From Dyella sp. GSA-30 (GTDB taxonomy: Bacteria; Pseudomonadota; Gammaproteobacteria; Xanthomonadales; Rhodanobacteraceae): a stretch of DNA of 64,000 bases. The position numbers and the translations under genes are program-made. Under the pieces are notes generated by a model. The model saw only the letters and a program-made list of their open reading frames with translations, did not search any database and was not told the origin of the DNA. Where the stretch lies: assembly GCF_027924605.1 (NCBI RefSeq), contig NZ_AP027042.1, forward strand, positions 2,705,524-2,769,523. Direction: 5' to 3'. Shown here piece by piece: positions 48,553-57,054 of the stretch (within the stretch, counting starts at the first letter, position 1; each line of letters starts with the position of its first letter).

Positions 48553-49851
48553 TCAGCTCTCGTCGTTGCCGCCGGGCTTGAGCAGGCGCTCGTGGCTGAA
48601 GCTGCACGAGAAGGTCGAGCCCTGGCCCGGTTCGCTCTGGATGTCCAGGCGCGCCTGGTGCAGGTTCAGCACGTGCTTGACGATCGACAGCCCCAGACCG
48701 GTGCCGCCGCTGTCGCGCGAGCGGCTGGACGATACGCGATAGAAGCGTTCGGTCAGGCGAGCCAGATGCGTCGCGGGAATGCCGAAGCCGGTGTCGGTCA
48801 CCGAGTAGGTCGCGCCTTCGGGCGTGCGCCGCCAGCGGATGGTGATGCTGCCGCCGGTGGGTGTGTAGCGCACGGCGTTGCTGACCAGGTTGGACAGCGC
48901 GCTGTGCAGATCCTTGGACGAACCGAGCAGGTCGGCCTCGGCGGTCGACTCGAGCGTGATGCGATGCCGGCCTTGGCTGAGCGCTTCGGCTTCCTTGCGG
49001 ATGGTCGCCATCAACGGCGTCATCGGCACGCGTTCTTCGCTGATGTGCTCCTGCGTTTCCAGGCGCGACAGCGTGAGCAGGTCTTCGACGATCTGGCCCA
49101 TGCGCTTGGACTGCGCACGCATTTCGCCGAGCACCGGTGCCAGTTCCGGCACGTCTTCCGGATCGATCAATTCGAGATAGCCGTGGATCACCGTCAGCGG
49201 CGTACGCAGTTCGTGCGAGACGTTGGCGACGAAGTCGCGGCGAATCTGTTCCAGCCGCGTCATGTGACTGATATCGCGCGCCAGCAACAGACGCTGGTTA
49301 CTACCGAACGGCAGCAGCGTCACATTGATATGGCGGTTGGGGTGGCCTGGAGCCGCGACGTCGTTAAGCGGCTCGTGCGCGCCGTCTTCCAGCCAACCGG
49401 CCAGTTCGGTAGTGCTCAGGCGCTGATGCAGGTCCGCGCCGCGGTCATGCGGGCGGCGCAGGCCAAGCAGGTCCTCCGCCGCGTGGTTGAACCAGCGGAC
49501 ATGTTGATGACCGTCCAGCAACACGACGGCATCCGGAAGGCTGCCGGCGGCGCTGCGTAGATCACGCAAACTGGAGGCGATACGACGAGAACGCGTCATG
49601 AAACGGTCATGCTGCAAAGGGCTGATGCCGGGGACAGATGTCATCATGAGCTGTGTTTCATGACGAATTCGAGTCAGCAAAAAGACGATTTCCGCAATAG
49701 CGACAATAGCCACGCCGGTTGCGACATGCCCGCCCGTGAACCAGCCGATCGCGCCGCCGAAAAACAACGCAGCGGCCAGTGCTATGGCAAGTTTCCAGCG
49801 ATGGGCGGGTTCGAGCATGTAGCGCTGCCTGGGCTTGGGACGCTCAAGCAT
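48553..49851 (-). CDS. phoR: phosphate regulon sensor kinase PhoR
   Basis: A protein of about 432 residues. Two N-terminal membrane helices with almost no periplasmic loop, a PAS-like domain (about 90-190), the DHp motif NVSHELRTPLTVIHGYLE, and HATPase motifs NLVSNAVRYTPTGG, DTGFGIP and GGTGLGLSIVKH. The lack of a sensor loop is typical of PhoR, which senses through PstSCAB and PhoU. The start may also be TTG 49875 or ATG 49818; none has a good ribosome site. It lies 62 bases after phoB. Confidence 0.92.
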   Translation of the reverse strand: MLERPKPRQRYMLEPAHRWKLAIALAAALFFGGAIGWFTGGHVATGVAIVAIAEIVFLLTRIRHETQLMMTSVPGISPLQHDRFMTRSRRIASSLRDLRSAAGSLPDAVVLLDGHQHVRWFNHAAEDLLGLRRPHDRGADLHQRLSTTELAGWLEDGAHEPLNDVAAPGHPNRHINVTLLPFGSNQRLLLARDISHMTRLEQIRRDFVANVSHELRTPLTVIHGYLELIDPEDVPELAPVLGEMRAQSKRMGQIVEDLLTLSRLETQEHISEERVPMTPLMATIRKEAEALSQGRHRITLESTAEADLLGSSKDLHSALSNLVSNAVRYTPTGGSITIRWRRTPEGATYSVTDTGFGIPATHLARLTERFYRVSSSRSRDSGGTGLGLSIVKHVLNLHQARLDIQSEPGQGSTFSCSFSHERLLKPGGNDES

Positions 49852-49913
49852 CGGCAGTGCACTCAAGGAAAGCAAGCTGCCGAGTCGAGCGAGCCGGCAC
49901 GGCAGCGCCGCCC

Positions 49914-50603
49914 TCAGGTGTTGGCGGAGAAGCGATAGCCGGCACCGCGCACGGTTTGCACCATGTCATCGAGCTTCCACGGTTCGAGCGTCTTGCGCAG
50001 ACGGCGGATGTGCACGTCGACCGTGCGCTCCTCCACATACACGCTGCCGCCCCAGACATGGTCGAGCAGCTGCGCGCGCGAGTACACGCGCTCGGGATGG
50101 GTCATGAAGAAATACAGCAGGCGGTATTCGGTCGGACCGATCGGCACGGCGTCGTCGCCGGCAAACACGCGATGGGCCGGCCCATCGATGCGCAGGCCGC
50201 CCAGTTCGACCAGGCCCGAGCCGTCGTCGCCCTGGCTGCGACGCAGCACCGCCTTGATACGGGCGACCAGCTCGCGGGTGGAGAAGGGCTTGACCACGTA
50301 GTCGTCCACGCCGGCCTCCAGCCCGTTCACCCGGTCCATTTCCTCGCCGCGGGCGGTGAGCATGATGATCGGGATTTCGCGGCTGAGCTCTTCCTTGCGC
50401 AGGCGGCGAGCCAGCTCCAGGCCGCTGGTGCCCGGGAGCATCCAGTCGAGCAGGATCAGATCGGGGACTTGTTCGGCTATCGCCAGTTGGGCAGCGCGGG
50501 CATCGGCGGCGTGAGCCGCGTCCATGCCAGCCTTGCGCAGGGCGAAGGCGACCATGTCGCGGATCGAGGCTTCGTCTTCGACGATAAGTATGCGTTTATG
50601 CAC
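49914..50603 (-). CDS. phoB: phosphate regulon response regulator PhoB
   Basis: A protein of 229 residues, the exact E. coli PhoB length when GTG 50603 is used. The receiver has [12 protein letters not shown], phosphoacceptor Asp in [13 protein letters not shown] and Lys in VVKPFS. The winged-helix domain shows [22 protein letters not shown] and [13 protein letters not shown]. It activates the Pho regulon under phosphate starvation. A weak direct-repeat candidate for a Pho box lies at 50653-50673. Confidence 0.94.
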   Translation of the reverse strand: MHKRILIVEDEASIRDMVAFALRKAGMDAAHAADARAAQLAIAEQVPDLILLDWMLPGTSGLELARRLRKEELSREIPIIMLTARGEEMDRVNGLEAGVDDYVVKPFSTRELVARIKAVLRRSQGDDGSGLVELGGLRIDGPAHRVFAGDDAVPIGPTEYRLLYFFMTHPERVYSRAQLLDHVWGGSVYVEERTVDVHIRRLRKTLEPWKLDDMVQTVRGAGYRFSANT

Positions 50604-50751
50604 GCTGGTGATCCGCTTGAGAGGCCTATGACGCAATTATTGCAACGATCCAATGTTACGCGACAATGACAAGCGGCACTTTTTGACAAAAATAAGCAGA
50701 TTTTGAGGCTGGGTAACGATTCCGTTTTTGGGGTTTTCCGAGCTCAGTGGG

Positions 50752-52383
50752 TCAGTTCAGCTGCTGATCGCGTCCGGAAGGGTTGTCTTCGGTCTGTACC
50801 CGGCGTTTACGCAGCTCCATCACCAGCGGGGTGAGCTCGGTAATCCGGGCCTGGATACGGGCCCGGGCGTAGTAGTCGAGATCCGGGCGCTTGAGCAGGC
50901 GCTTGAGCTGCTCCATGGCGTCGAACGGGCGCCCCGACAGGTAGCTGGCATCGGCATAGGCTTCGCCGGCCCGGACGGGGTCGCCGGCTTTTTCGCTGGA
51001 GCGTGCGTAGGTGCGATACACCGTCGGCTCATCGGTATCGTCCAGCATCGGGCGCAACATATTGGCCGCCTGGATGGCATCGTCGCTGTTGCCGGCCACC
51101 AGCGCCTGCGCGTAGCCCAGCGCGATCGCGCGGTTGCGTGGCGATAGCCGGTTGAGTTCGGCATACAGCGACAAGGCCGCACCCCGCTGGCCCGATTGCA
51201 GGTACGCGTCGGCCAGGCCGATCTGCAGGATCTGATTACCCGGATAGGTCTTGAGCAGCTTCTGCATCTGCTCGGCAGCCAGCGTGCCGCGGCCACTGCG
51301 GGTCAACGAGAGCGCGTAACCGTAATGGTTTTCCGGGGTATCGAATGTCTTGTCCCTGGCAAGATTGTCACCGTAGTAGGTGCTCAGCTGCAAGGCATCG
51401 CCGGACAGCACGCGAATGCGCTCGCGCATCAGCAGGTAGGTGTCCAGATCGGTCTTGGACGAACCCTTGAGCAGGGTGGTCGGGTCCTTCACGTAGATGA
51501 TCGGCGCGGTGGATTTTTCCCACTGATCCTTGACCAGGGTGGTATGGGTGGGTTTCAGCTTTTGCTGGGCGATCAACGTGCCGGCGCGCGACTTGGCGTC
51601 GCTGATGCGCGATAGCGTGACCGGATGGGTCTGCAGGAACTCGGGCACGTCGCGGTCGCCACCCGAACCGACGCGCATGGTGTCCTGCATGCGCTCGAAG
51701 AAATCGGCCATCGCGTTCGGGTCATAGCCTGAATTGGACAGCGTCTGGATGCCGGCGCGATCGGCTTCGACCTCGTCCTTGCGGGTGAAATTGATCTGCC
51801 GCTGCATGATCAACCCCTGGCCGCCGGCGAGCACCGCCGCGGCGCCGTCGCCTGCTCCGGCGCCTGCACCGGCGGCGATCGCGCCGAGCAGTACCAGGGC
51901 CAGCAGCGGGGCGTCTTTTTTTGATGCTTCGAAGGCGCGCTCCAGATGGTTCTGGGTGATATGACCGATTTCGTGAGAAATCACCCCGGCCAGCTCGCTT
52001 TCGCTGCGGGTGATGACGATCAGGCCGGAGTTGACCGCGATATAGCCGCCGGGCGCCGCAAAGGCGTTGATCACCGGGTCCTTGACGATAAAGAACGAGA
52101 AATGATCCTTGGGCTTGGCGCTATTGGCAGCCAGGCGGTGACCCAGGTCGTTCATATAGTCGTCGAGCATGGCGTCGTCGATGACCATGTCCAGTGCGCG
52201 CATCTGCCGCAACATGGCCGCGCCGTAGTCCTGGGCCTCCTGCGGGGAGATCAGGGCGTTGGCCGAGCTGCCCAGGTCGGGCAGGCGCGTGGGATCCTCC
52301 TGGGCACCGGCACTCAGGGCGAGGCCGGCGCAGATCAGGGTCGTAAGAAGTCGTACGGTCAGGTAGCGTGGTGCCATGCGCAT
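50752..52383 (-). CDS. bepA: M48 family periplasmic metalloprotease/chaperone (BepA-like)
   Basis: A protein of 543 residues. A signal peptide (about 1-27) is followed by an M48 peptidase domain with His137-Glu-Ile-Gly-His141 and the downstream third ligand region in KDEVEADRAGIQTL, then a tetratricopeptide-rich C-terminal half from about residue 330. E. coli BepA (YfgC) helps assemble LptD and degrades stalled outer-membrane proteins. A glycine/alanine-rich segment (AGAGAGAGDGAAA) near residue 170 is unusual. An alternative start is ATG 52377. Confidence 0.9.
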   Translation of the reverse strand: MRMAPRYLTVRLLTTLICAGLALSAGAQEDPTRLPDLGSSANALISPQEAQDYGAAMLRQMRALDMVIDDAMLDDYMNDLGHRLAANSAKPKDHFSFFIVKDPVINAFAAPGGYIAVNSGLIVITRSESELAGVISHEIGHITQNHLERAFEASKKDAPLLALVLLGAIAAGAGAGAGDGAAAVLAGGQGLIMQRQINFTRKDEVEADRAGIQTLSNSGYDPNAMADFFERMQDTMRVGSGGDRDVPEFLQTHPVTLSRISDAKSRAGTLIAQQKLKPTHTTLVKDQWEKSTAPIIYVKDPTTLLKGSSKTDLDTYLLMRERIRVLSGDALQLSTYYGDNLARDKTFDTPENHYGYALSLTRSGRGTLAAEQMQKLLKTYPGNQILQIGLADAYLQSGQRGAALSLYAELNRLSPRNRAIALGYAQALVAGNSDDAIQAANMLRPMLDDTDEPTVYRTYARSSEKAGDPVRAGEAYADASYLSGRPFDAMEQLKRLLKRPDLDYYARARIQARITELTPLVMELRKRRVQTEDNPSGRDQQLN

Positions 52384-52505
52384 AGGTGAGCGACAATACC
52401 ATTTGAGACAGCTGCTCGGCGTAACGGTTCAGCCGCCGCCGGGTTGATTTTTGCCCTTTTTGCCCCATAAAGCGGGGTATCTACAGCTCTTCCGGAGTGT
52501 GCGTC

Positions 52506-52772
52506 GTGTCCACCAAGATTGAGGTCTATTCGACCGCGGTTTGCCCTTACTGTGTCGCTGCCAAGAACCTGCTCAAGTCCAAGGGGCTGGAGTGGAGCGA
52601 AGTGCGTATCGACACCGACCCGGCACAACGCGACGCCATGCTGGCGCGCAGTGGCGGCCGCCGTACGGTGCCGCAGATCTTCGTCAACGATCAGCACGTC
52701 GGTGGCTTTGACGACCTGGTGGCGGCCGACCGTAGCGGCAAGCTGGCCGAACTGCTGGGGCAGGCTGCATGA
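52506..52772 (+). CDS. grxC: glutaredoxin 3 (GrxC)
   Basis: A protein of 88 residues with the dithiol site C13-P-Y-C16, the cis-proline loop RTVPQIFVNDQHVGG and a GFDDL helix, all standard for GrxC. It reduces disulfides with glutathione. GTG 52506 is nine bases after CCGGAG; GTG 52497 is too close to that site. The stop overlaps the next start as ATGA. Confidence 0.93.
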   Translation: MSTKIEVYSTAVCPYCVAAKNLLKSKGLEWSEVRIDTDPAQRDAMLARSGGRRTVPQIFVNDQHVGGFDDLVAADRSGKLAELLGQAA

Positions 52773-53152
52773 GCAAGGATCGCGTCGCCGAGTTCACTGC
52801 CTTCCGCCAACGCATGAACGAGCGGATCCTGGGCGAAGACAATCAGGTCATCCGCCGTTTCTTCGCGCTGGACACGCAGACCTACAAGCCCGGCGCCCTG
52901 GACGTGAAGACCAAGGAACTGTTGGGCCTGGTCGCTTCGATGGTGCTGCGCTGCGACGACTGCATCAGCTACCACATTGCCCAGTGCGTCGAGGCCGGCG
53001 TGACCCGGGAAGAGTTCTTCGAAACCTTCAGCGTCGGGCTGGTGGTGGGTGGGTCGATCGTGATCCCTCATCTGCGCCGTGGCGTGGATTTCCTGGATCA
53101 GTTGGAAGGCGGTACGGCCGCTGGCGCGGAAAATTGCGCCGATCACGCCTGA
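52769..53152 (+). CDS. carboxymuconolactone decarboxylase/AhpD-like protein
   Basis: A protein of 127 residues. The AhpD-type redox motif CxxCxxxH is present in LRCDDCISYHIAQC. Family members are gamma-carboxymuconolactone decarboxylases or thiol peroxidase partners; the CxxC pair favours a redox role. It overlaps grxC by four bases, so translation is coupled, and the glutaredoxin could be its reductant (inference). Confidence 0.88.
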   Translation: MSKDRVAEFTAFRQRMNERILGEDNQVIRRFFALDTQTYKPGALDVKTKELLGLVASMVLRCDDCISYHIAQCVEAGVTREEFFETFSVGLVVGGSIVIPHLRRGVDFLDQLEGGTAAGAENCADHA

Positions 53153-53167
53153 GGGCTTCATAGGAAC

Positions 53168-53192
53168 TGTAGGAGCGACTTCAGTCGCGACA
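53168..53192. repeat. REP element of the GTAGGAGCGACTTCAGTCGC family
   Basis: TGTAGGAGCGACTTCAGTCG followed by CGACA; the hairpin is GCGAC-TTCA-GTCGC. This family is widespread in Pseudomonas and Xanthomonadales intergenic DNA. It occupies the 326-base gene-free stretch 53153-53478 together with the next repeat. Confidence 0.75.
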
Positions 53193-53248
53193 GCACGGTT
53201 GCGTCACGGCTGATCGCGACTCAAGGTGGTCTCGAAATAACCTCCTAG

Positions 53249-53278
53249 TCGTCATTCCGGCCTGCGCCGGGATGACGA
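53249..53278. repeat. REP element, CGTCATTCCGGC family
   Basis: Arms CGTCATTCCGGC and GCCGGGATGACG (one G-U pair) with a 4-base loop. A single copy, downstream of the AhpD-like gene. Confidence 0.8.
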
Positions 53279-53478
53279 TAAGAAAAACTGAGTTTATCCG
53301 GGGCTCCAATAGGGGGCGTTCGAGTTTGCTTGACGCTGCATACGAGGATTTGCAACGCCTCAGCATGCGTCCGCACTGTTACGGCGCAGGCGCATCGGCG
53401 ATAATCGGCAGGTTATGCAGGCGCCTGAGGCCTTTGCCGCCTGATCAGCTTCCCCCTTCCGTTTGAGGAGTTCCCCCG

Positions 53479-54495
53479 ATGAGCAAAACCATTGCCGTGA
53501 TCCCGGGCGACGGTATCGGTCCGGAGATCATGAATGCCACGTTGCGCGTTCTCGATGCCCTGGACACCGGCCTGAACTATGACGTTGTCGAAGCGGGCAT
53601 GGTCGCGCTCGACAAGCACGGCGATTTGTTGCCGGCCGCCACGCTGGAGGCGATTGCCAAGCACAAGGTGGCGCTCAAGGGGCCGCTGACCACGCCAATC
53701 GGCGGTGGCTTTACCTCGATCAACGTGACCTTGCGTCGCCATTTCGATCTGTACGCCAACGTGCGTCCGGCGATCAGCTTCCCGGGCACCAAGGCGCGCT
53801 ACGACAATATCGACATCATCACCGTGCGCGAGAACACCGAAGGCGCATATCTGGCCGAGGGTCAGACGCTGTCCGAAGACGGCGAGACGGCGCAGTCGAT
53901 CATTCGCAATACCCGCAAGGGCAGCACGCGCATCGTGCGCTATGCCTTCGAGATGGCCGTCAAGAAGGGCCGCAAGAAGGTCACGGCGGTGCACAAGGCC
54001 AACATCATGAAGACGAGTTCGGGCCTGTTCCTGAATATCGCGCGTGAAGTGGCGAAGGAATATCCGCAGATCGAGTTCAACGAAATGATCGTGGACAACA
54101 CCTGCATGCAGCTGGTGATGAAGCCCGAGCAGTTCGACGTGATCGTCACCACCAACCTGTTCGGCGACATTCTTTCTGATCTTTGCGCCGGCCTGGTCGG
54201 CGGCCTCGGTCTCGCACCGGGCGACAACATCGGCGAGAGCGCAGCGATCTTCGAGGCTGTGCACGGCTCTGCTCCGGACATCGCCGGCAAGGGCATCGCC
54301 AACCCGTGCGCGCTGCTGCTGGCTGCCGCCGACATGCTCGATCACTTAGGGATGGTCGAGAAGGGCAGCAAGATCCGCGCTGCCATCCGCGACACCATGG
54401 CCAACGACCGTGACCACGTCACGCCGGACCTCGGTGGCAAGGGCAGCACGGAAAGCTTTGGCGAGGCGATCGTCAAGCGCGTCAAAGCCGCCTGA
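53479..54495 (+). CDS. icd: NAD-dependent isocitrate dehydrogenase
   Basis: A protein of 338 residues of the isocitrate/isopropylmalate dehydrogenase fold. GDGIGPEIM opens the protein, VRENTEGAYLAEG binds isocitrate, and HKANIMKTSSGLF plus NTCMQLVMKPEQFDVIVTTN hold catalytic Lys and Asp. The motif HGSAPDIAGKGIANP is usual. The short length and cofactor region (as in Xanthomonas and mitochondrial IDH3) suggest NAD use, unlike the 416-residue NADP enzyme of E. coli. GAGGAG lies upstream; a strong terminator follows. Confidence 0.9.
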   Translation: MSKTIAVIPGDGIGPEIMNATLRVLDALDTGLNYDVVEAGMVALDKHGDLLPAATLEAIAKHKVALKGPLTTPIGGGFTSINVTLRRHFDLYANVRPAISFPGTKARYDNIDIITVRENTEGAYLAEGQTLSEDGETAQSIIRNTRKGSTRIVRYAFEMAVKKGRKKVTAVHKANIMKTSSGLFLNIAREVAKEYPQIEFNEMIVDNTCMQLVMKPEQFDVIVTTNLFGDILSDLCAGLVGGLGLAPGDNIGESAAIFEAVHGSAPDIAGKGIANPCALLLAAADMLDHLGMVEKGSKIRAAIRDTMANDRDHVTPDLGGKGSTESFGEAIVKRVKAA

Positions 54496-54513
54496 TCCCA
54501 GGTTTCACCCATA

Positions 54514-54543
54514 AAAAACCCCTCCGTATGCGGAGGGGTTTTT
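54514..54543 (+). terminator. terminator of icd
   Basis: Perfect 13-bp inverted repeat AAAAACCCCTCCG/CGGAGGGGTTTTT with loop TATG, then CTTTG. It also serves the convergent AhpD-like gene. Confidence 0.9.
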
Positions 54544-54556
54544 CTTTGCGTAACGA

Positions 54557-55027
54557 TCAGGAAGCGAGCTTGGCCTGCGCCGGCTGGTAGTGCCCGGGTT
54601 CGGACTGGAAGGTGATGCCGAAGCGGTTGAAGCTGTTGATCATCACCACCGCCATATTGAGATGGACCAGTTCCTCGTCGCTGAATGCAGCGGTGGCCTG
54701 CTCGTAGACGTCGTCGGACACGCCGTGCTCGCCGAGTTTCGTCACGGCCTCGGCCCAGGCCAGGGCGGCACGCTCGCGCTCGCTGTACATCGAGGCGGCC
54801 TCGCGCCAGACCTGCACCAGGTACAGGCGTTGCTCGGTTTCACCTCCCGCACGCGCATCCTTGGTGTGCATGTCGATGCAGAAAGCGCAGCCATTGATCT
54901 GCGATACGCGCAGCAGCACCAGTTCGATCAGCGGCTGCTCGAGGCCGCTATGACGCAGCTGTCCGGCCATGGCGAACAAAGGCTTGAGAATGCTGGGAAA
55001 TTTGTTGTAGTCGAGGCGCTTGGACAT
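54557..55027 (-). CDS. carboxymuconolactone decarboxylase/AhpD-like COE protein linked to ECF41
   Basis: A protein of 156 residues. The AhpD redox centre is C47-A-F-C50-x3-H54 in QINGCAFCIDMHTKD, with a helical repeat up to NSFNRFGITFQ. It lies directly downstream of an ECF41 sigma factor, the standard arrangement in which ECF41 controls a carboxymuconolactone decarboxylase, oxidoreductase or epimerase (COE). AGGAG precedes ATG 55027. A match to the ECF41 promoter lies 51-77 bases upstream of the start. Substrate unknown. Confidence 0.92.
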   Translation of the reverse strand: MSKRLDYNKFPSILKPLFAMAGQLRHSGLEQPLIELVLLRVSQINGCAFCIDMHTKDARAGGETEQRLYLVQVWREAASMYSERERAALAWAEAVTKLGEHGVSDDVYEQATAAFSDEELVHLNMAVVMINSFNRFGITFQSEPGHYQPAQAKLAS

Positions 55028-55073
55028 GGGATGTCTCCTGTGAGTTGTGGGGCCAAAGTGCTTGGCTTCATCT

Positions 55074-55967
55074 CTAGGACGCACGACCCGGGCTGGGCGT
55101 GACAGCTTTCAGCCGGGCCAGTTTGAGCGGGTCGCGCAGGGACTGGATCGCCACGATCTGCTCCCCATCGGTTTCGATCCACATCACCGTGGCCAGTTCG
55201 CCCTCGACCCAGGTCAGCAGGGCCGGAGCACCGTTGAGCCACTGCAGGCGGTGTACCGCCTCCACTGTCTGATAGCGCGCGGCGATCTGCGTATAGAGCC
55301 GGGCGACGCGGTCGCTACCTTGCAACGGACGCAGCGCAGCGGTGGCGCGGCCACCGCCGTCGGCCAGCATCATCACATCGTCGGCGAACAGGCTCTTGAG
55401 CACATCGGGCGTGGGTTGCTGCATGGCCTGCATGAACTTTTCCAGCAAACGTTGCTGCGCTTCGGGTGCGTGGGTGAAACGCGGGCGACCCTCACGCAGG
55501 CGCTGTTTCGCGCGATGTGCACGTTGTCGGCAGGCGTCTTCGGCGATGCCGAGCATGGCGGCCGCCTCGGCATGGCTGTAGTCGAAGATGTCGTGCAGCA
55601 GAAAGGCAGCCCGTTCCTCGGCGCTCAGTCGCTCCAGCATCAATAGAAAGGATATCTGCAGGCTTTCGCCGCGTTCGGCTCTGGTCTGCGGTTCTTCCTC
55701 TTCGGCGATCAGCGGCTCGGGTAACCAGGGGCCGACATGGTGCTGGCGCTCGGTCTTGGCGCGACGCAGGCGGTCCAGCGCCAGCCGCGTGGTGACCGTG
55801 ACCAGCCAGGCTTCGGGGTCGTCCAGCAGCGCGGTGTCCTGTTCATGCCAGCGCAGCCACGCATCGTGCAGCACGTCTTCCGCGTCACCTGGCGTGCCGA
55901 GCATCCGATAAGCCAGCCCGAACAGGCGTGGGCGGTGCTGTTGGAATAATGCGGTTTGCGCGTCCAT
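55074..55967 (-). CDS. ECF41-family RNA polymerase sigma factor
   Basis: A protein of 297 residues. Sigma-2 (about 5-70, AEDVLHDAWLRW) and sigma-4 (about 105-160, YSHAEAAAMLGIAEDACRQR) are followed by a SnoaL-like C-terminal domain (about 170-290). The ECF41 hallmarks are present: the linker WLPEPL (81-86) and DGGGR (203-207, DGGGK in most). In this group the extension replaces an anti-sigma factor and both activates and restrains the sigma factor. AGGAG precedes ATG 55967. It is followed by its COE partner. Confidence 0.94.
   Translation of the reverse strand: MDAQTALFQQHRPRLFGLAYRMLGTPGDAEDVLHDAWLRWHEQDTALLDDPEAWLVTVTTRLALDRLRRAKTERQHHVGPWLPEPLIAEEEEPQTRAERGESLQISFLLMLERLSAEERAAFLLHDIFDYSHAEAAAMLGIAEDACRQRAHRAKQRLREGRPRFTHAPEAQQRLLEKFMQAMQQPTPDVLKSLFADDVMMLADGGGRATAALRPLQGSDRVARLYTQIAARYQTVEAVHRLQWLNGAPALLTWVEGELATVMWIETDGEQIVAIQSLRDPLKLARLKAVTPSPGRAS
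55078..55104 (-). promoter_or_regulatory. predicted ECF41 promoter of the COE gene
   Basis: Minus strand: TGTCACG, exactly 16 bases, then CGTC. The published ECF41 consensus is TGTCACA-N16-CGTC. It overlaps the end of the sigma-factor gene and would give a leader of about 40-45 bases. Confidence 0.75.
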
Positions 55968-55995
55968 CAGGTACTCCTAGGGTGGATAGTCCCAG

Positions 55996-56022
55996 GACGC
56001 ACGACTCACGTGAAACGTGACC
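55996..56022 (-). promoter_or_regulatory. predicted ECF41 autoregulatory promoter
   Basis: Minus strand: GGTCACG, exactly 16 bases, then CGTC, 29 bases before the sigma-factor start. It keeps the GTCAC core and spacing of the COE promoter and shares TCGTGCGTCCT with it. Confidence 0.6.
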
Positions 56023-56025
56023 GTC

Positions 56026-56967
56026 TCAGCGAAAGAACGGGTAGGGCGCCAGGAACACCAGCCAGATCACCAAGACAATACCGGCGTACTTCGCCACACG
56101 AAAAAGCTTCGGATATTTTTTCTTGAACGCGCGGCTACGTTCGCGGCTACGCTGATTCAAGGCGAACATCTGGTTGACGAAGCCGATTTTCTCTTCTGGC
56201 GACTCGGTATTGGGCGAGGCGGTGATCTTGCCCATGAAGGCGCCGACGCGGTGATTGATCGTATTCATCCAACGCGTGCGCAGCGGGCGCTCCACGTCGG
56301 CGAACAAAATCACGCGGGTCTGGTCGCTACGGTTCTCCGCCCAGTGCACATAGGTCTCGTCGAACACCACATCCTTGCCGTCGCCCCAGACATGTTCCTG
56401 GTCGTCGACGATGATGCGGCAGTTATCGGAGTTGGGCGTGATCAGGCCCAGGTGATAGCGCAATGAGCCGGCGAATGGATCGCGGTGCGGATTGAGTTTG
56501 CTGCCCGGAGGTAACAACGCGAACATCGCCGCCTTGACGCTGGGAATCGAGCGCAGCAGTTCGACCGTCTTCGGGCATAGCGATTCGGCCGAGGCCAACG
56601 GCTCGCCGTACCACTTCAGGTAGAAACGTTTCCAGCCCTGCTTGAAGAAGCTGTTGAAGCTGGCGTCGTTGTGCTTTTCGGCAGCGCGGATATAGCCCTC
56701 GTCGAAAAGATGCATCGCCTCTTCGCGAATGGTCTGCCAGTTGGCCTGCAATAGATCGAGCTGGGGAAAGCCGCGGCGATCCAGAATAGGGCGTGCCGGC
56801 ACGGCGGAGAACGCGTACATCAGCAGGTTGTACGGCGCAAAGATCGCCGAGTGATCCACCAGCTGGCGATCGAAGCGCAGTCGCGCCCGTCCGCGCAGGT
56901 GCACCAGCAGCACGCACAGAACAAACAGCGCGAAGACGATCAACAGGATGAGTCGGGGCGAAAGCAT
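56026..56967 (-). CDS. lpxO: aspartyl/asparaginyl beta-hydroxylase-like dioxygenase (LpxO-like)
   Basis: A protein of 313 residues with a membrane helix at each end (about 5-22 and 293-310). The Fe(II) ligands are H161-x-D163 in NPHRDPFAGSLRYH and His208 in ETYVHWAEN; an Arg in SDQTRVILFADVERP binds 2-oxoglutarate. Salmonella LpxO (302 residues) hydroxylates the 3'-acyl chain of lipid A at the inner membrane. The match in length and anchors supports LpxO, though a peptide hydroxylase cannot be excluded. Confidence 0.85.
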   Translation of the reverse strand: MLSPRLILLIVFALFVLCVLLVHLRGRARLRFDRQLVDHSAIFAPYNLLMYAFSAVPARPILDRRGFPQLDLLQANWQTIREEAMHLFDEGYIRAAEKHNDASFNSFFKQGWKRFYLKWYGEPLASAESLCPKTVELLRSIPSVKAAMFALLPPGSKLNPHRDPFAGSLRYHLGLITPNSDNCRIIVDDQEHVWGDGKDVVFDETYVHWAENRSDQTRVILFADVERPLRTRWMNTINHRVGAFMGKITASPNTESPEEKIGFVNQMFALNQRSRERSRAFKKKYPKLFRVAKYAGIVLVIWLVFLAPYPFFR

Positions 56968-57054
56968 CAGTGGGACCAGGCCAGGGGGCGACGGATAGAT
57001 GGCTATTCTACTCCGCCCGGACAAGGGGGCGGATTCAACGATGTCGCAGGCCGT

